From positions 20,474,015-20,538,014 of the forward strand of contig NC_049990.1 in the NCBI RefSeq assembly GCF_000003815.2: a stretch of DNA of 64,000 nt, given 5' to 3'. Below, in pieces: positions 9,840 through 20,240 of the stretch. Made by a program: the position numbers and the translations under genes. The stretch comes from Branchiostoma floridae. Its lineage: Eukaryota > Chordata > Leptocardii > Amphioxiformes > Branchiostomatidae. The notes under the pieces were generated by a model that was not told where the DNA came from, ran no database searches, and was given only the letters and a program-made list of their open reading frames with translations. Each line of letters starts with the position of its first letter. The stretch's first letter is position 1.

Positions 9840-12800
9840 CTGTAACCAGTAAAATTGCGTAAACATCGGGTAGTATGTACCTTTTGTCCTTTAACCCTGT
9901 CCAGACTGGGCTTTTTTGGCATTCCCTGGACCTTTGTATTTTCAAAACGGCTTACTGTACGATCACCAAATTTGCTCGTCGTGTTTCATAATTCCTAAAA
10001 TTTTTATAGCATTATGACGTAATATGACGTAATTATCACGTCATTAATTGATTTTTTTGGCTAAACCAAAATTAGTGATTTTTGTAACATTTGCCTTTCA
10101 GAAACCCGTTGCCATGGAACACGAAAAATTCTAAACTTACTTTTTTTATAACTTGTTGCTGACCATATTCTAGGAAAAGTCACCAAGTTTTGTTGTTCTA
10201 GCACAAACCGTTTGGGAGCTATACGACGTCAAAGTTGGCGTGGTTACTTTTAGCACCCCCCCCCCCACACACACACGCAAGTCTGGATAGGGTAAAACAT
10301 AATTGATATGGGTTTGTTTGTCGACACCATTTGAGCTAATATATCATCAACGACAGAAACCATTTCTACAGAGGAAGTAGCCTCCATGTAAAGTGTCCAC
10401 ATTCTATACTCTTGGAACTTTAATTTCAGGTATACTTACCTCCTGCTTTGAAATATTCAGACCACTGTCGGTACTGCTCTTCCAGCATGATGACCCGTAT
10501 TGCCAAGTCTTGGCCGGCAAGTGTTCGCATCTCATCAGTGACAAGACAGTCGGAGAAACCGCTACTCAGCTTCCCAGTCTTATAGTCACCCCAAAATCTC
10601 TTCAAAGCATGTAGCCTTTGGGGGACTATGTGGATGATGGCGCATCCCATTTTGACCTTAAGGATCTGCAAACTTGATTGATAAAGGTGATCTAACATTT
10701 CCTCTGTCTTTTGTTCAATCTTCTCTCTAGACAGAAGACCTTCTGCCTTCTTCAATAGTGCTATATTATGTTCTCCTACTTGTCTTATCAGTTCTAGCTG
10801 CTGCTTTGCCTTTTCATCCTTGAGTTTATCTTCTATCTGCTGTTCGTCACTGGCGCCTGTCGCTTGCGTGTCTTGGCCTTTGCTACTGGTTTCGTCATCT
10901 GACGATCCAGCATCGCTCGAGGATGGAGAGGGTGTCAAGTACAAAAGGGTTTGGATAGCTGTAAAAAAAATCAATGCTAGCGTTGAAAATAGCGTTTCTA
11001 ATGTTGGTCTCGAAAAACAGCAAAACTCACATGATCTTTTCCAAATAATTTTCTATGATAAGTTAGCCCATGGATTTCGCTACTCTACTAATGTCGATCC
11101 ACAACGGAATTTTTTTTAGAATCATTGATTCATTCTATCTTAATATTGTGCATATAATTCAATCTAGCAATTATTAAACGCCATTACAAACCTGCAGGCT
11201 GAGGCGTGCCACTTCTTAATGTAGAAAGTCGCTGAACGACTTCTGCAGCGATGTTTGTCAGCTCGTCAGTAACATCATCTCTCTGTACACGTCTTGCACT
11301 CATCTGTTTCAGTGTGGGAGAGTATTTCCCAACTAACTCACTGAAGGCCTTGAATTTGTCCTCGTTAGCATCTACCCAAATTGGGAATATCCGTTTGTTG
11401 TTTTTCAGACACGTTTCGTATTCCAGTTTAGGCCAGTAGGGTTTGTTTAGGAATGATGTGCTGACGACAACGACAGCAAGTTCTAAACTTTGACTCGATA
11501 AGGTCGAAATTATTCTGTCCCTAATGACTTCGCCTGGTCTGATGGAAACGTCATCGAAAAATATGTCCTTCTCCGCCAACCCCTGTTGTTGTAGCGTGGC
11601 GACCAAAGGGCGGACAACTGATTCTTTGTCTTCGCCTGCGTGGATGATGAATACACGGGGCGCTGTGAAAAGGACGAAAAAAATAATATATAATAAGGAA
11701 ATCTTTATTGAAACAACAATTTACGGCGACTTTCGTAAGGTCTATAGCAACCACGGCACGAAAAACGGTATTTAAGGATGCTGAAACCATGCGTAATGTT
11801 CACGTATTTTCCTCCTTTACGGATATATACACCACTTATACGAGTACGTAAATATTGCCTTTAAGTGGTCTTTCTGTAGGTCCGTGTTAGTCCTTATTTT
11901 CCGGATTTCCCGTTGTCTTTCAGCAGCTTAAAGATGTCGTAAATGATTTTTAAAACCCCATTAAAACTTGTTGAAAGTTCACGTTTATTTGATCTAAATC
12001 CTCTTTACGTCTCATATACAATTGCATTAAGTGGATTATAACGTGTGTTTTAGTGCCTTTTCAGCAGCTTAAAGTTGCCATAAATACTTATTAAAACGCC
12101 CTTAAGACATGTTTAAACTGCACGTTTATTTGATCTAAAGCCTCTTTACGTCTCATATACGTGTGCATTAAGAGGATTATAACGTGTGTTTAGGTGCCTT
12201 TTCAGCAGTTTAAAGTTGCCATAAATATCTATTAAAACGCCCTTAAGACATGTTTAAAATTCACGTATATTTGATCTAAAGCCTATTTACGTCTCATATA
12301 CGTGTGCATTAAGTGGATTATAACGTGTGTTTAGGTGGCTTTTCAGCAGCTTAAATTTGCCATAAATACCTATTTTAACGCCCTTAAGACTTGTTTAAAC
12401 TTCACGTTTATTTGATCTAAAGCCTGTTTAGGTCTCATATACGTGTGCATTAAGTGGATTATAACGTGTGTTTAAGTGCCTTTTCAGAAGCTTAAAGTTG
12501 CCATAAATACCTATTATAACGCCCTTAAGACTTGTTTAAACTTCACGTTTATTTGATCTAAAGCCTATTTACGTCTCATATACGTGTGCATTAAGTGGAT
12601 TCTAACGTGTGTTTAGGTGCCTTTTCAGCAGCTTAAATTTGCCATAAATACTTATTAAAACGCCCTTAAGACATGTTTAAACTTCACGTTTATTTGATCT
12701 AAAGCCTATTTACGTCTCATATACGTGTGAATTAAGAGGATTTAATGTGTCTATATTTTTCTTTTTAGCAGCTTAAAATTGTCATAAATACGTACTAAAA

Positions 12801-15800
12801 CACTCTTAAGACATGTTTAAAGTTCCCTCTGTACGTCTCATATACGTGTGCATTAAGTTGATTATAAGGTGTGGATAAGTGCCATTTTAGCAGAATAATC
12901 ATTAGCACATTTCAAAGCAAGAAAATACAATGGATGAAACTTTGAAATTTTATTGAATTACGAGAAAATATTACATGGAAAGGTAAAAAAAAACCTACAG
13001 CCTACTAGGTATTTGTGGCCTTTCATTCTGATGTAGTCGGCAGTTGAAACAATCACAACGGTTGCGCAATTCCGTGCAGCAGTCCACAGTCCCATTTCCA
13101 GTGTCGGGTGAAGCGTCTCGGCGTAAGTTAAAAAGAGCACACATGTACAGTTCCATCTGGTCACCACAGGAATAAGAATCCGGTAAGATCTAGAGTAGTG
13201 GCCGATATGACTCGTGCTGTTGGATGGTCCTGGATTCTGTGAACGCGAAACATGTTCAGCTTGCAGTGTCGGCCTCTATTAATCCGGATGGTACAAGGGC
13301 CGTGATTTCCATTCTGTGTCGATTTCCAACAACAACAGCTTGTACAGAATGATAGCCACCTCGTATATTTGAGTCAAATTCCGTCACCGGGGGTCCTAGG
13401 CGGTAAAAGCGGTGTCGCGGCCACAACTTGCGGGCTAGAACAGGCCCAAACTTTCTTCAATACTTCTCTTCAAAAATGAACGCCTGGAAAATAACCGCTC
13501 CTTGTCGTACGTATGGCCCGTAAATTTGAACCCCCCACCCTTTTCTGCCATTGGATACATCCTATCACATGACACAGCTGTGCCACAGACGGACCAAGGA
13601 AGTTCAACCTCCTTGGACGGACGGAGGCGTGCGCCCCATGGCGAGTACGAAATAACGCTGAATAAATTTACATCTTGCCTGCCCACGCATATCACCATAA
13701 TTAACCCAAACAAACACGAGCAACACGAGAAGACACCGCCTGTGTGCACAAACTGTTCTTTCTCGACGCTTGCTTGTAGATTAAGAAATAAACATATTTC
13801 GTACATTTACCTGTAGTAAGAACTGCTTGCCGTTTTATAGAGAAAACACAACTTACTACACAAAACACTATACCTACTACATCCTTATTCTTCAAGCAGA
13901 GGTTGAGTCGCGGAGATATTCATAGCAGTAGTCGGGATTTCTACCGTCTCTTAGCTCGAGTGTCAACTTGCCACAAAGAAAACGGCCTCACCCTGATTTA
14001 GACCCTGGAATTTCATAACATATATGCGGTATAAAATAAAAAGGAAAGGGTCTGCTCCTGTTCGCATAAACTGCGCTTCAAACATGCCGTATGTTTAGCA
14101 GAAAAAGGCAACGCTTCATAAAACCTTTGAGACGGTATTAGCCACTAGATAAAACGGGGGTAGTGCCCCCAAGTTTGCTAAAGCTACGCGGATTCAAAGA
14201 TTAAACATGTCGTATGTTCAACAGAAATACGAAACATTTCATATACGTCTTGGCAACATATAAGGTAAACGGGGGAGGTCTCCCCTAGTTCGCTTAAACT
14301 GCGCGGATTCAAAGATTAAACTTGTTGTATGTTCAACAGAAATAGGCAACATTTCATATACGTCTTGACAACATAAAAGCTAAACGGGGGAGGTCTCCCC
14401 TAGTTCGCTTAAACTGCGCGGATTCAAAGATTAAACATGTCGTATGTTCAACAGAAATAGGCAACATTTCATATACGTCTTGGCAACATATAAGCTAAAC
14501 AAGGGAGGTCTCCCCTAGTTCGCTTAAACTGCGCGGATTCAAAGATTAAACATGTCGTATGTTCAACAGAAATACGCAACATTTCATATACGTTTTGGCA
14601 GCATATAAGCTAAACTGGGGAGGTCTCCCCTAGTTCGCTTAAACTGCGCGGATTCAAAGATTAAACATGTCGTATGTTTTACAGAAATACGCAACATTTC
14701 ATATACGTTTTGGCAGCATATAAGCTAAACTGGGGAGGTCTCCCCTAGTTCGCTTAAACTGCGCGGATTCAAAGATTAAACATGTCGTATGTTTTACAGA
14801 AATACGCAACATTTCATATACGTTTTGGCAACATATAAGCTAAACAAGGGAGATCTCCCCTAGTTCGCTTAAACTGCGCGGATTCAAAGATTAAACATGT
14901 CGTATGTTTTACAGAAATACGCAACATTTCATATACGTTTTGGCAGCATAAAAGCTAAACGGGGGAGGTCTCCCCTAGTTCGCTTAAACTGCGCGGATTC
15001 AAAGATTAAACATGTCGTATGTTCAAATGAAATACGCAACATTTCATATACGTTTGGCAACATATAAGCTAAACAAGGGAGGTCTCACCTAGTTCGCTTA
15101 AACTGCGCGGATTCAAAGAATAAACATGTCGTATGTTCAAATGAAATACGCAACATTTCATATACGTCTTGGCAAATATATTAACAGGGGAGGTCTTCCC
15201 TTCTTTGTATAAATGACGGTTCGAAATAAATTATATATATGGCATCCTTCGGTCAATATTGACCATGGTATACGCAACATTTCATCTAACGTAAAAGAGC
15301 GCATATAAGCTAACCGTGAGAGGTTCTCCCCTGTTCGAATTAAACCTTGCGCACAGAAAGTTTGAATACGTCAAATGCTTTCGGAATAGCTAAAAAAACA
15401 CAGAAGATTATTGTATTTGACTTTGTATTGTATTGTATTTGTATTTGCTGAGGTATAAACATAACATTTTGTACCAGAAAGCGCAATAATTTTCAGTTTT
15501 GACTGTAAATCTTGCCACTGTTATAAAACAGATGACGCAATGTTTTATCTTACACCAGACAAAGGCTTACTACATTTGACTTAGCCGGTTAACATGTATT
15601 TTGTAACAGATCTAGAGAAACGGTATTTGTCCGTTTTGACAGAAAATATTTTTGAGACATTTAAGTTGTCTTTTCGGCATACTAAAATACATGTAAAATT
15701 CACGTAAAGAAACACAACAGATTAAGTTAGATTTACAAACGCTGAAATCTTGCCAAATGTATGTTTCCGATGCCTTTGATAGATCTTAAAATCTGCTGAA

Positions 15801-17734
15801 ATATTTCTCCGCCTTTAAGGGCTTTATACGTATCTCTGAAACTTTGCTTAAAAAGTTGTTTTCGTGCTGTGAACTACTTGCAGTACATATATAAACAGAC
15901 ATATATGGAAATCTATAGATATGAATACGTCAACATATTGAGTCTAGCGTGTCATTTACACTGTTGGTTCTACGGTAAAAACATTATATATTTGCCTATT
16001 TGTACACAGTAAGGCTTATCGAAGAAAATCCTTTGGATAACTTATCTGGACCACATTACAAATGAAGAAGTTATAAACAACATAATACAATACGGCCACT
16101 ATGAAAGACTCCTAACAGTAGTGAAGAGAAGGAAGCTAAAGTGGTATGAACACGTAATGAGGTCAAACGGACTGTCCAAAGTCATCCTTCAAGGAACTGT
16201 GAAGGGAGCAAGAAGAAGGGGAAGGCAAAAGAAAAATGGGCAGACAACATTAAGGAATGGACGGGAAAGAGCTTTGCAGCGTCCCTCCCGCTAACGCAGG
16301 ATCGAATGGAGTGGAGGAACCTGATTCACAAATGTCTACAGGAACCATTGTAGAAATGTGTAGGATTTCTACAAAACTACACTGCCTACATGTCAAACTT
16401 GGATGGTCCGCTTCCTGTGTCCCTCTCTACAAATATCTACAGTGACAAGTGTAGAAATGTGTAGGATTTCTACATCACTACAAATGTCTACAGATACCAT
16501 TGTAGAAATGTGTAGAATTTCTACAAAACTACACTGCCTACATGTCAATCTTTGATGGTCCGCTTCCTGTGTCCCTCTCTACAGATATCTACAGTGACAA
16601 GTGTAGAAATGTGTAGGATTTCTAAATCACTACAAATGTCTACAGGAACCATTGTAGAAATGTGTAGAATTTCTACAAAACTACACTGCGCGTTTAATCT
16701 GTGATCTATTACATGGTACATCACGAAATCTCAGACGGCAATATGCCTGGCACGGCTACGGCGAGGGTGTTGGTGAATCTGTGATCTCTTACATGGAACA
16801 TCACGAAATTTCTTACGGCGAAATGCCTGACACGGCTACGGCGAGGGTTTCGCAGCGACACCGCACGGCTAGCTGCATTTCGCGGCGAACATGGAACATC
16901 ACGAAATTTCTTACGGCGAAATGCCTAACACGGCTACGGCGAGTGTGTCGCAACGACACCGCACGGCTAGCTACATTTCGCGGCGATTTCGTGATGTGGT
17001 ACATGGAACATCTGCCGGGTTAAAGGACCAAAGTACAAGGTACAAAGTACAAGGGTTATCGCCTCCCAGAAGGTAGTTGAATTTGTCTGTCGAACGGAAA
17101 GTAGCAAATTCTTTAGATCAAGCGGAAAGAAATGTGAACACTTTGTGCGTTTATCATTATATCGTGAACAGTCTTCGATCCCATTTAATAACTACATTTG
17201 TGCGAACAAACATCATATTTCAAGTGAAAGAGGGGCTCGCTAATTAAGCGCTCATGTCAATGGACTAATAATGGCGTCAAAAATTATCGAAGATCGAATC
17301 AAGCGAGTCAGGCCTAAGTGACAGCGGGACATGTCAGCTTATATACAATGATTCAGATGAGAACATCCATTCGTTGTTTATCGAAATGTAAAATATGATA
17401 AGTCCAACCTGAACATAATAACGTCCTAGATACTGATGTACATACCTTCAGGTGGTCCCTGTTGGCCTTCGTCGTTCAATATCCGTGCTAAATGCGGATA
17501 ACGGTGCTTCAGAGCATCTCGAAACACACCAAATGCATTCGGTCCTCTGGTAGGAAGAATGTCTAACAAGGCTTTAGCTTGGTCTTCACGACTTTGCTGA
17601 TTCTCAATCTCATCAAGGTTCTCGCCATTGAGGATTCCGCTGTCCAATAGGCGTCGCCGAATGTCCTTAAACCGCAGATCACTTGTAATCTCCATGCGTT
17701 TCGCATGGAGCAGGACTTTATGTTTTTCCTCCAT
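6901..17734 (-). CDS. CARD-TIR-TRADD-N-like-LRR receptor gene, copy 2 (complete model)
   Basis: Exons 17446-17734, 11192-11662, 10440-10958 and 6901-9839. All junctions have GT-AG signals and compatible phases, giving 1405 residues. Order: CARD (1-96), TIR (about 97-235), acidic Ser/Asp-rich linker, TRADD-N-like domain (about 330-425), NLR-type helical/winged-helix region (about 430-800), LRRs (about 830-1320), charged tail. This is a cytoplasmic innate-immune or cell-death sensor by domain content. The helical region resembles what follows the NACHT ATPase in NLRs, yet no exon with a Walker A or B motif is present. Intron 1 (5.8 kb) is swollen by satellites and a large element. It is paralogous to copy 1. 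Ligand and partners unknown. Confidence 0.82.
9890..10297. mobile_element. MITE-like insertion in copy 2 intron 3
   Basis: Ends are inverted: TTTAACCCTGTCCAGACT at the left and AGTCTGGATAGGGTAAAA at the right (16 of 18 matching). It is absent from the matching intron of copy 1. It includes a C-run/CA microsatellite near 10257-10276. Confidence 0.6.
10440..10958 (-). CDS. copy 2 exon 3: acidic linker and TRADD-N-like domain
   Basis: Residues 254-426. After a Ser/Asp-rich linker (SPSSSDAGSSDDETSS) comes a charged helix with LLKKAEGLLSREKIEQK. An alpha/beta unit follows: LQILKVKMGCAIIHIVP, then RFWGDYKTGKLS, then LAIRVIMLEEQY. The pattern strand-strand-helix, with a conserved aromatic/YxxGxL turn, then a further strand parallels the N-terminal domain of TRADD. 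The assignment is by pattern only. It is present in both copies and therefore old. Confidence 0.6.
11192..11662 (-). CDS. copy 2 exon 2: TIR domain
   Basis: Residues 97-253. Box 1 is RVFIIHAGED and the BB-loop region is FFDDVSIRPGEVI. The helix PYWPKLEYETCLKN has Glu177 four residues after Trp173, the spacing of the catalytic Glu in SARM1-type NADase TIRs but also of non-enzymatic TLR TIRs. It ends in a gtttgt donor. Confidence 0.88.
11917..12893. repeat. 141-bp tandem satellite, about 7 units
   Basis: Units start at TTTTCAGCAGCTTAAAG near 12058, 12199, 12340, 12481 and 12622, a 141-bp period. Each carries CTCATATACGTGTGCATT and the block CGCCCTTAAGACATG. Edge units are more diverged. Confidence 0.92.
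12958..13450 (-). pseudogene. coding-like decayed segments in the core of the 4.1-kb element
   Basis: Three consecutive minus-strand pieces look protein-like but are broken. The first is LWPRHRFYRLGPPVTEF...GGYHSVQAVVV, ending at a stop. The second is shifted: KLNMFRVHRIQDHPTARVIS. The third is a cysteine-rich piece with VDCCTELRNRCDCFNCRLHQ. Family not recognised. They could be remnants of the element's own gene or of a host exon. Confidence 0.35.
13451..14049. other. unique sequence between the satellites
   Basis: A 123-codon minus-strand frame (13435-13806) overlaps it but lacks family resemblance. The sequence is less AT-rich than the satellites. Nothing else is identifiable. Confidence 0.3.
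14055..15195. repeat. 115-bp tandem satellite, about 10 units
   Basis: GTTCGCTTAAACTGCGCGG recurs at 14288, 14403, 14518, 14633, 14748, 14863 and onward, a 115-bp period. Each unit holds CATTTCATATACGT and a short inverted motif GGGGAGGTCTCCCC. Degenerate copies extend to about 15350. Confidence 0.93.
16060..16330 (+). mobile_element. LINE reverse transcriptase tail in copy 2 intron 1
   Basis: Same ORF2 tail as at 3712-4032 (ERLLTVVKRRKLKWYEHVMR, RRRGRQKKK). Its last part is replaced by minisatellites after GAACCTGATTCACA, removing the final 14 residues and the stop seen in copy 1. Confidence 0.65.
16329..16690. repeat. 152-bp minisatellite, about 2.4 units
   Basis: AAATGTCTACAG recurs at 16329, 16481 and 16634. 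Units contain the inverted pair TGTAGAAAT and ATTTCTACA. Confidence 0.85.
16712..17012. repeat. GC-rich tandem repeat, about 3 units
   Basis: The unit includes ATCACGAAATTTCTTACGGC and CGACACCGCACGGCTAGC. The first copy is partial. Absent from copy 1. Confidence 0.85.
17446..17734 (-). CDS. copy 2 exon 1: CARD
   Basis: 96 residues from MEEKHKVLLHAKRMEITSDL to the gtatgt donor. The CARD core (LDILPTRGPNAFGVF, then LKHRYPHLARIL) resembles RAIDD- and caspase-9-type CARDs. The ATG at 17732-17734 is chosen because the CARD begins there and the copy 1 equivalent aligns. An out-of-frame upstream ATG at 17748-17750 could modulate translation. Confidence 0.85.
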
Positions 17735-18530
17735 GACTGCCCACAATTCATGAACACTTAGTTTTTAGTTTTTGCTGACAGTGCAAAGGCTTTACTCAGT
17801 GATATACATGTTGGTGGCACACATGTTTCAAAAGTAGTATTTCTGTTTCGTTAACTTCACGCATCCTGTGGGACAAAGGAACATAAAGGATCATTTTGTT
17901 GTTGTTGCTCTTTTTCAGTTTACCCTTCCATTGTTCACTAATCGTTACCACCGTAAAAGTGTGTATATGATCATTCTAGTGGAGAAAACATTCGTTGCTT
18001 GCCGTTCAGAGAGTCACCATTATTTTACTTCCGCATTGCCCTCGTCACACTTAAATCTAGAGCATCGAGCAGAATTCGACATGTATAGGCTTACAGCCAG
18101 TATCTGATGACAGTATAAAGGACAAAGTTCCGAATGACATACATGTTCTTACCTTGATATTTCTAGAACTTTCCTCTTGGAGGGAATTTACATGGGGGCA
18201 GGCACAGTCTGACCTAACCGTTACCTGGGAACAGGTGAAAGCCTCGCATCAAAACGAGGCTGTGTAGAGTATCCAATATTTTACACTTTGAGCGGACAAA
18301 GGTTATTTAGGTCTCGGTTCGGAGTTTTTCGAAGATTGTGGGCCGGTAGTTTACTCTTTCTTAGAAAGGTGCTAGCGCTTTTCCTTACATTGTTTTTCAA
18401 TTTTGAATTAATGTTTCCAGTGGAAATCGGTGCCTTGCCACTGATCGACAAGCTCAGGTGATATATTCTGTGGAGACGTTATTTTAGGCTTTAAAAAAAG
18501 CTGATATTTTTGGGGCATGGAAAAGACGAG
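17735..18530. promoter_or_regulatory. 5' flank and putative promoter of copy 2
   Basis: Matches 4724-5512 almost throughout, with small indels. Divergence begins just after the GGCATGGAAAAGACGA segment. The same CCTCGCATCAAAACGAGG palindrome is kept. Confidence 0.5.
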
Positions 18531-19037
18531 TTTTCCTAGAATAATGACTGACACGGCAACAACATTTATAAATCTGTTTGTATGATGAAGAAAAATAAAA
18601 CACGTAAGGATCCATTCCAAAATCCCCGATGGCGTAAAACCACATCGTCTCATAGAACGCACAATTTGGGTAACCATGCGACACGGTCGCAAATACCGTT
18701 ATTATGCACCAATACCGGGATGTGATCAATTGCCAAATCTGCGCGACCGAAAAACGTTACAAGGAACGGGCTTTTTTAGAAAATCTAAAACATCATAGAT
18801 TGCTGTAGCCATGGCCGAACAATCTGGAGCCAAACAATCGAGAAAACATATGATCTGCGTCTTATTATTAGGCATTATTTGGCCACTTAAGTCCAATTTG
18901 GAACCTTTATCAGGTTGTTTAACTTAAGAACAGCGGCTTCAGGTATCGCCACCATTTTGTAATCCATATCAACGACCACTTACATTTTGATTAATTTTAG
19001 TGTGTCAACATATTCAAAGATATTATGACCCCCTCCA
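18531..19037. other. gene-free stretch with a short unassigned plus-strand ORF
   Basis: An ATG at 18811 in a strong context (agccATGGcc) opens a 38-codon frame with a hydrophobic stretch, MICVLLLGIIWPL, ending in TAA. No family is recognised and no donor was placed, so it is not called as a gene. Confidence 0.2.
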
Positions 19038-19280
19038 GGGTTTGATGAAAGAGCTGGGCTGTCTACCTGGGCTGTCTACCTGGCCTGGCTATCACGTCAG
19101 GCTACTCAGATCCCCCCATTCATAGCCCCATCATATTGCACTCAGCTGATTGACAGGCATAGTAATTGCTAATCTCCAACCTGCCAGTGACCTGAGGCTG
19201 GCCTGTCCATGTGCACCACTGGCTGGGCCCTTCGGGAATGTGTCTGGGAGGCATTCCTTGCAGGAACACAAGTACCAGCA

Positions 19281-19347
19281 CTGTGTGTGTGTGTGTGTGT
19301 GTCAGCGCGCGCGCGCGCCCGCGTGTGTGTGTGTGTGTGTGTGTATG
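19281..19347. repeat. (GT)n(GC)n(GT)n alternating purine-pyrimidine tract
   Basis: TGTGTG runs flank a CGCGCGCGCG core. Such tracts can adopt Z-DNA. It sits at the inner end of the fold-back arm. Confidence 0.9.
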
Positions 19348-20029
19348 TGTGAAATTTGTTTCTTTATTGAATATCTATCTTCTAGGAGAGAAAATCTCAG
19401 CTCGTACAACAAGAAAGACGAGCATAAATCACTGTAAAGCTAAAGTTGGACTGACCAAGGGGGTATAATTACATGTACCTCCTTTTTTCTCTATACTAGT
19501 ATGCCATATTGACATATAATATCTCGGTCAGGTTTCTCCCCAGAATTTTTAGTATATAGTGGAGAGACTGGCAAAAATAACCTGACGATAAGATGACTAT
19601 TTTTCGGAAAACCTAATCTTATTTTCTGACAAGTTGAGATTGTAAAGTGTAAAGATTGTGAAGCAAACACGTTTGCACTGTTTAAGTGTTTTCATTAAAA
19701 TGGGATCATTTTGCAATGACAGAAGGTGTCAAGTTCTCCAAGAATAATAGCAATTCCTTTAGCAATAGTGAAACGACTATTGTTTTGATCATCGCCCATT
19801 AACAAGTTTTTGCAGCCAATGCTGATTGGAAAAGTGACACCGCTTGGCACAAAATCTGTGAATTGTCATGAATTTTAGCAAACCTAACCGGGAAAATAGG
19901 AAGAAACACACTAAATTTTAAAAGTAGTAACGTTATAGTGGTGCTGGGCCAAGAACATAATGGAGGGCCGCCCTTGTTCCATCCTCTGGGGAGGACCCTG
20001 TCGGTAGTCACATAGCCTTTTAGAGGCTG

Positions 20030-20240
20030 TGGATTGTTATCCACTGTACAATTTTTGTGTCCAGGACAGAGCCCAATCCTCTCCTTCCACTGCAAATAAT
20101 CTCTCCAACCCCCTTGTACAATTGGATGGAGTCCATGGGAAAGTTCTGTATTACCAGCACAGCTTTTGTGACATGTCAAAGGATATGAACCCAGGACCTC
20201 TGTTTTCTAGGTCAAACATTTACCCAACACAACAAGGTAG
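20030..20240 (-). mobile_element. possible tRNA-derived SINE
   Basis: On the minus strand a box-B-like GGTCCTGGGTTCATATCC follows a T-rich leader. CCTCTCCTTCCATTGC near 44571 resembles a segment of this unit (CTCTCCTTCCACTGC near 20079). Weak call. Confidence 0.3.

Larger units (their letters stand above)
11753..15870. mobile_element. 4.1-kb inverted-repeat-bounded element with internal satellites, in copy 2 intron 1
   Basis: Homology between the two gene copies stops at 11752 and resumes at about 15880 with GCAGTACATATATAAACAGA, so this block is an insertion in copy 2 or a loss in copy 1. Its ends are inverted: 11753-11776 against 15847-15870, 18 of 24 identical, sharing GCACGAAAA and TTTAAG. 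The flanks show a weak 8-9 bp similarity consistent with a decayed target duplication. It contains seven 141-bp units on the left, about ten 115-bp units on the right, and a decayed coding-like core. No transposase is recognised, so it is probably a non-autonomous DNA transposon. Confidence 0.6.

Noticed and set aside
11917-15195. CRISPR array
   Set aside because: Units are 141 or 115 bp with no constant repeat/unique spacer pattern; the DNA is eukaryotic satellite.
6901-17445. A NACHT ATPase exon
   Set aside because: No GxxxxGK[S/T] or Walker B-like frame was found in the introns or exons, and exon phases close without it.
19150-19468. Plus-strand ORFs across the GT/GC tract
   Set aside because: Repeat-encoded CVCVCV runs inside a fold-back arm.
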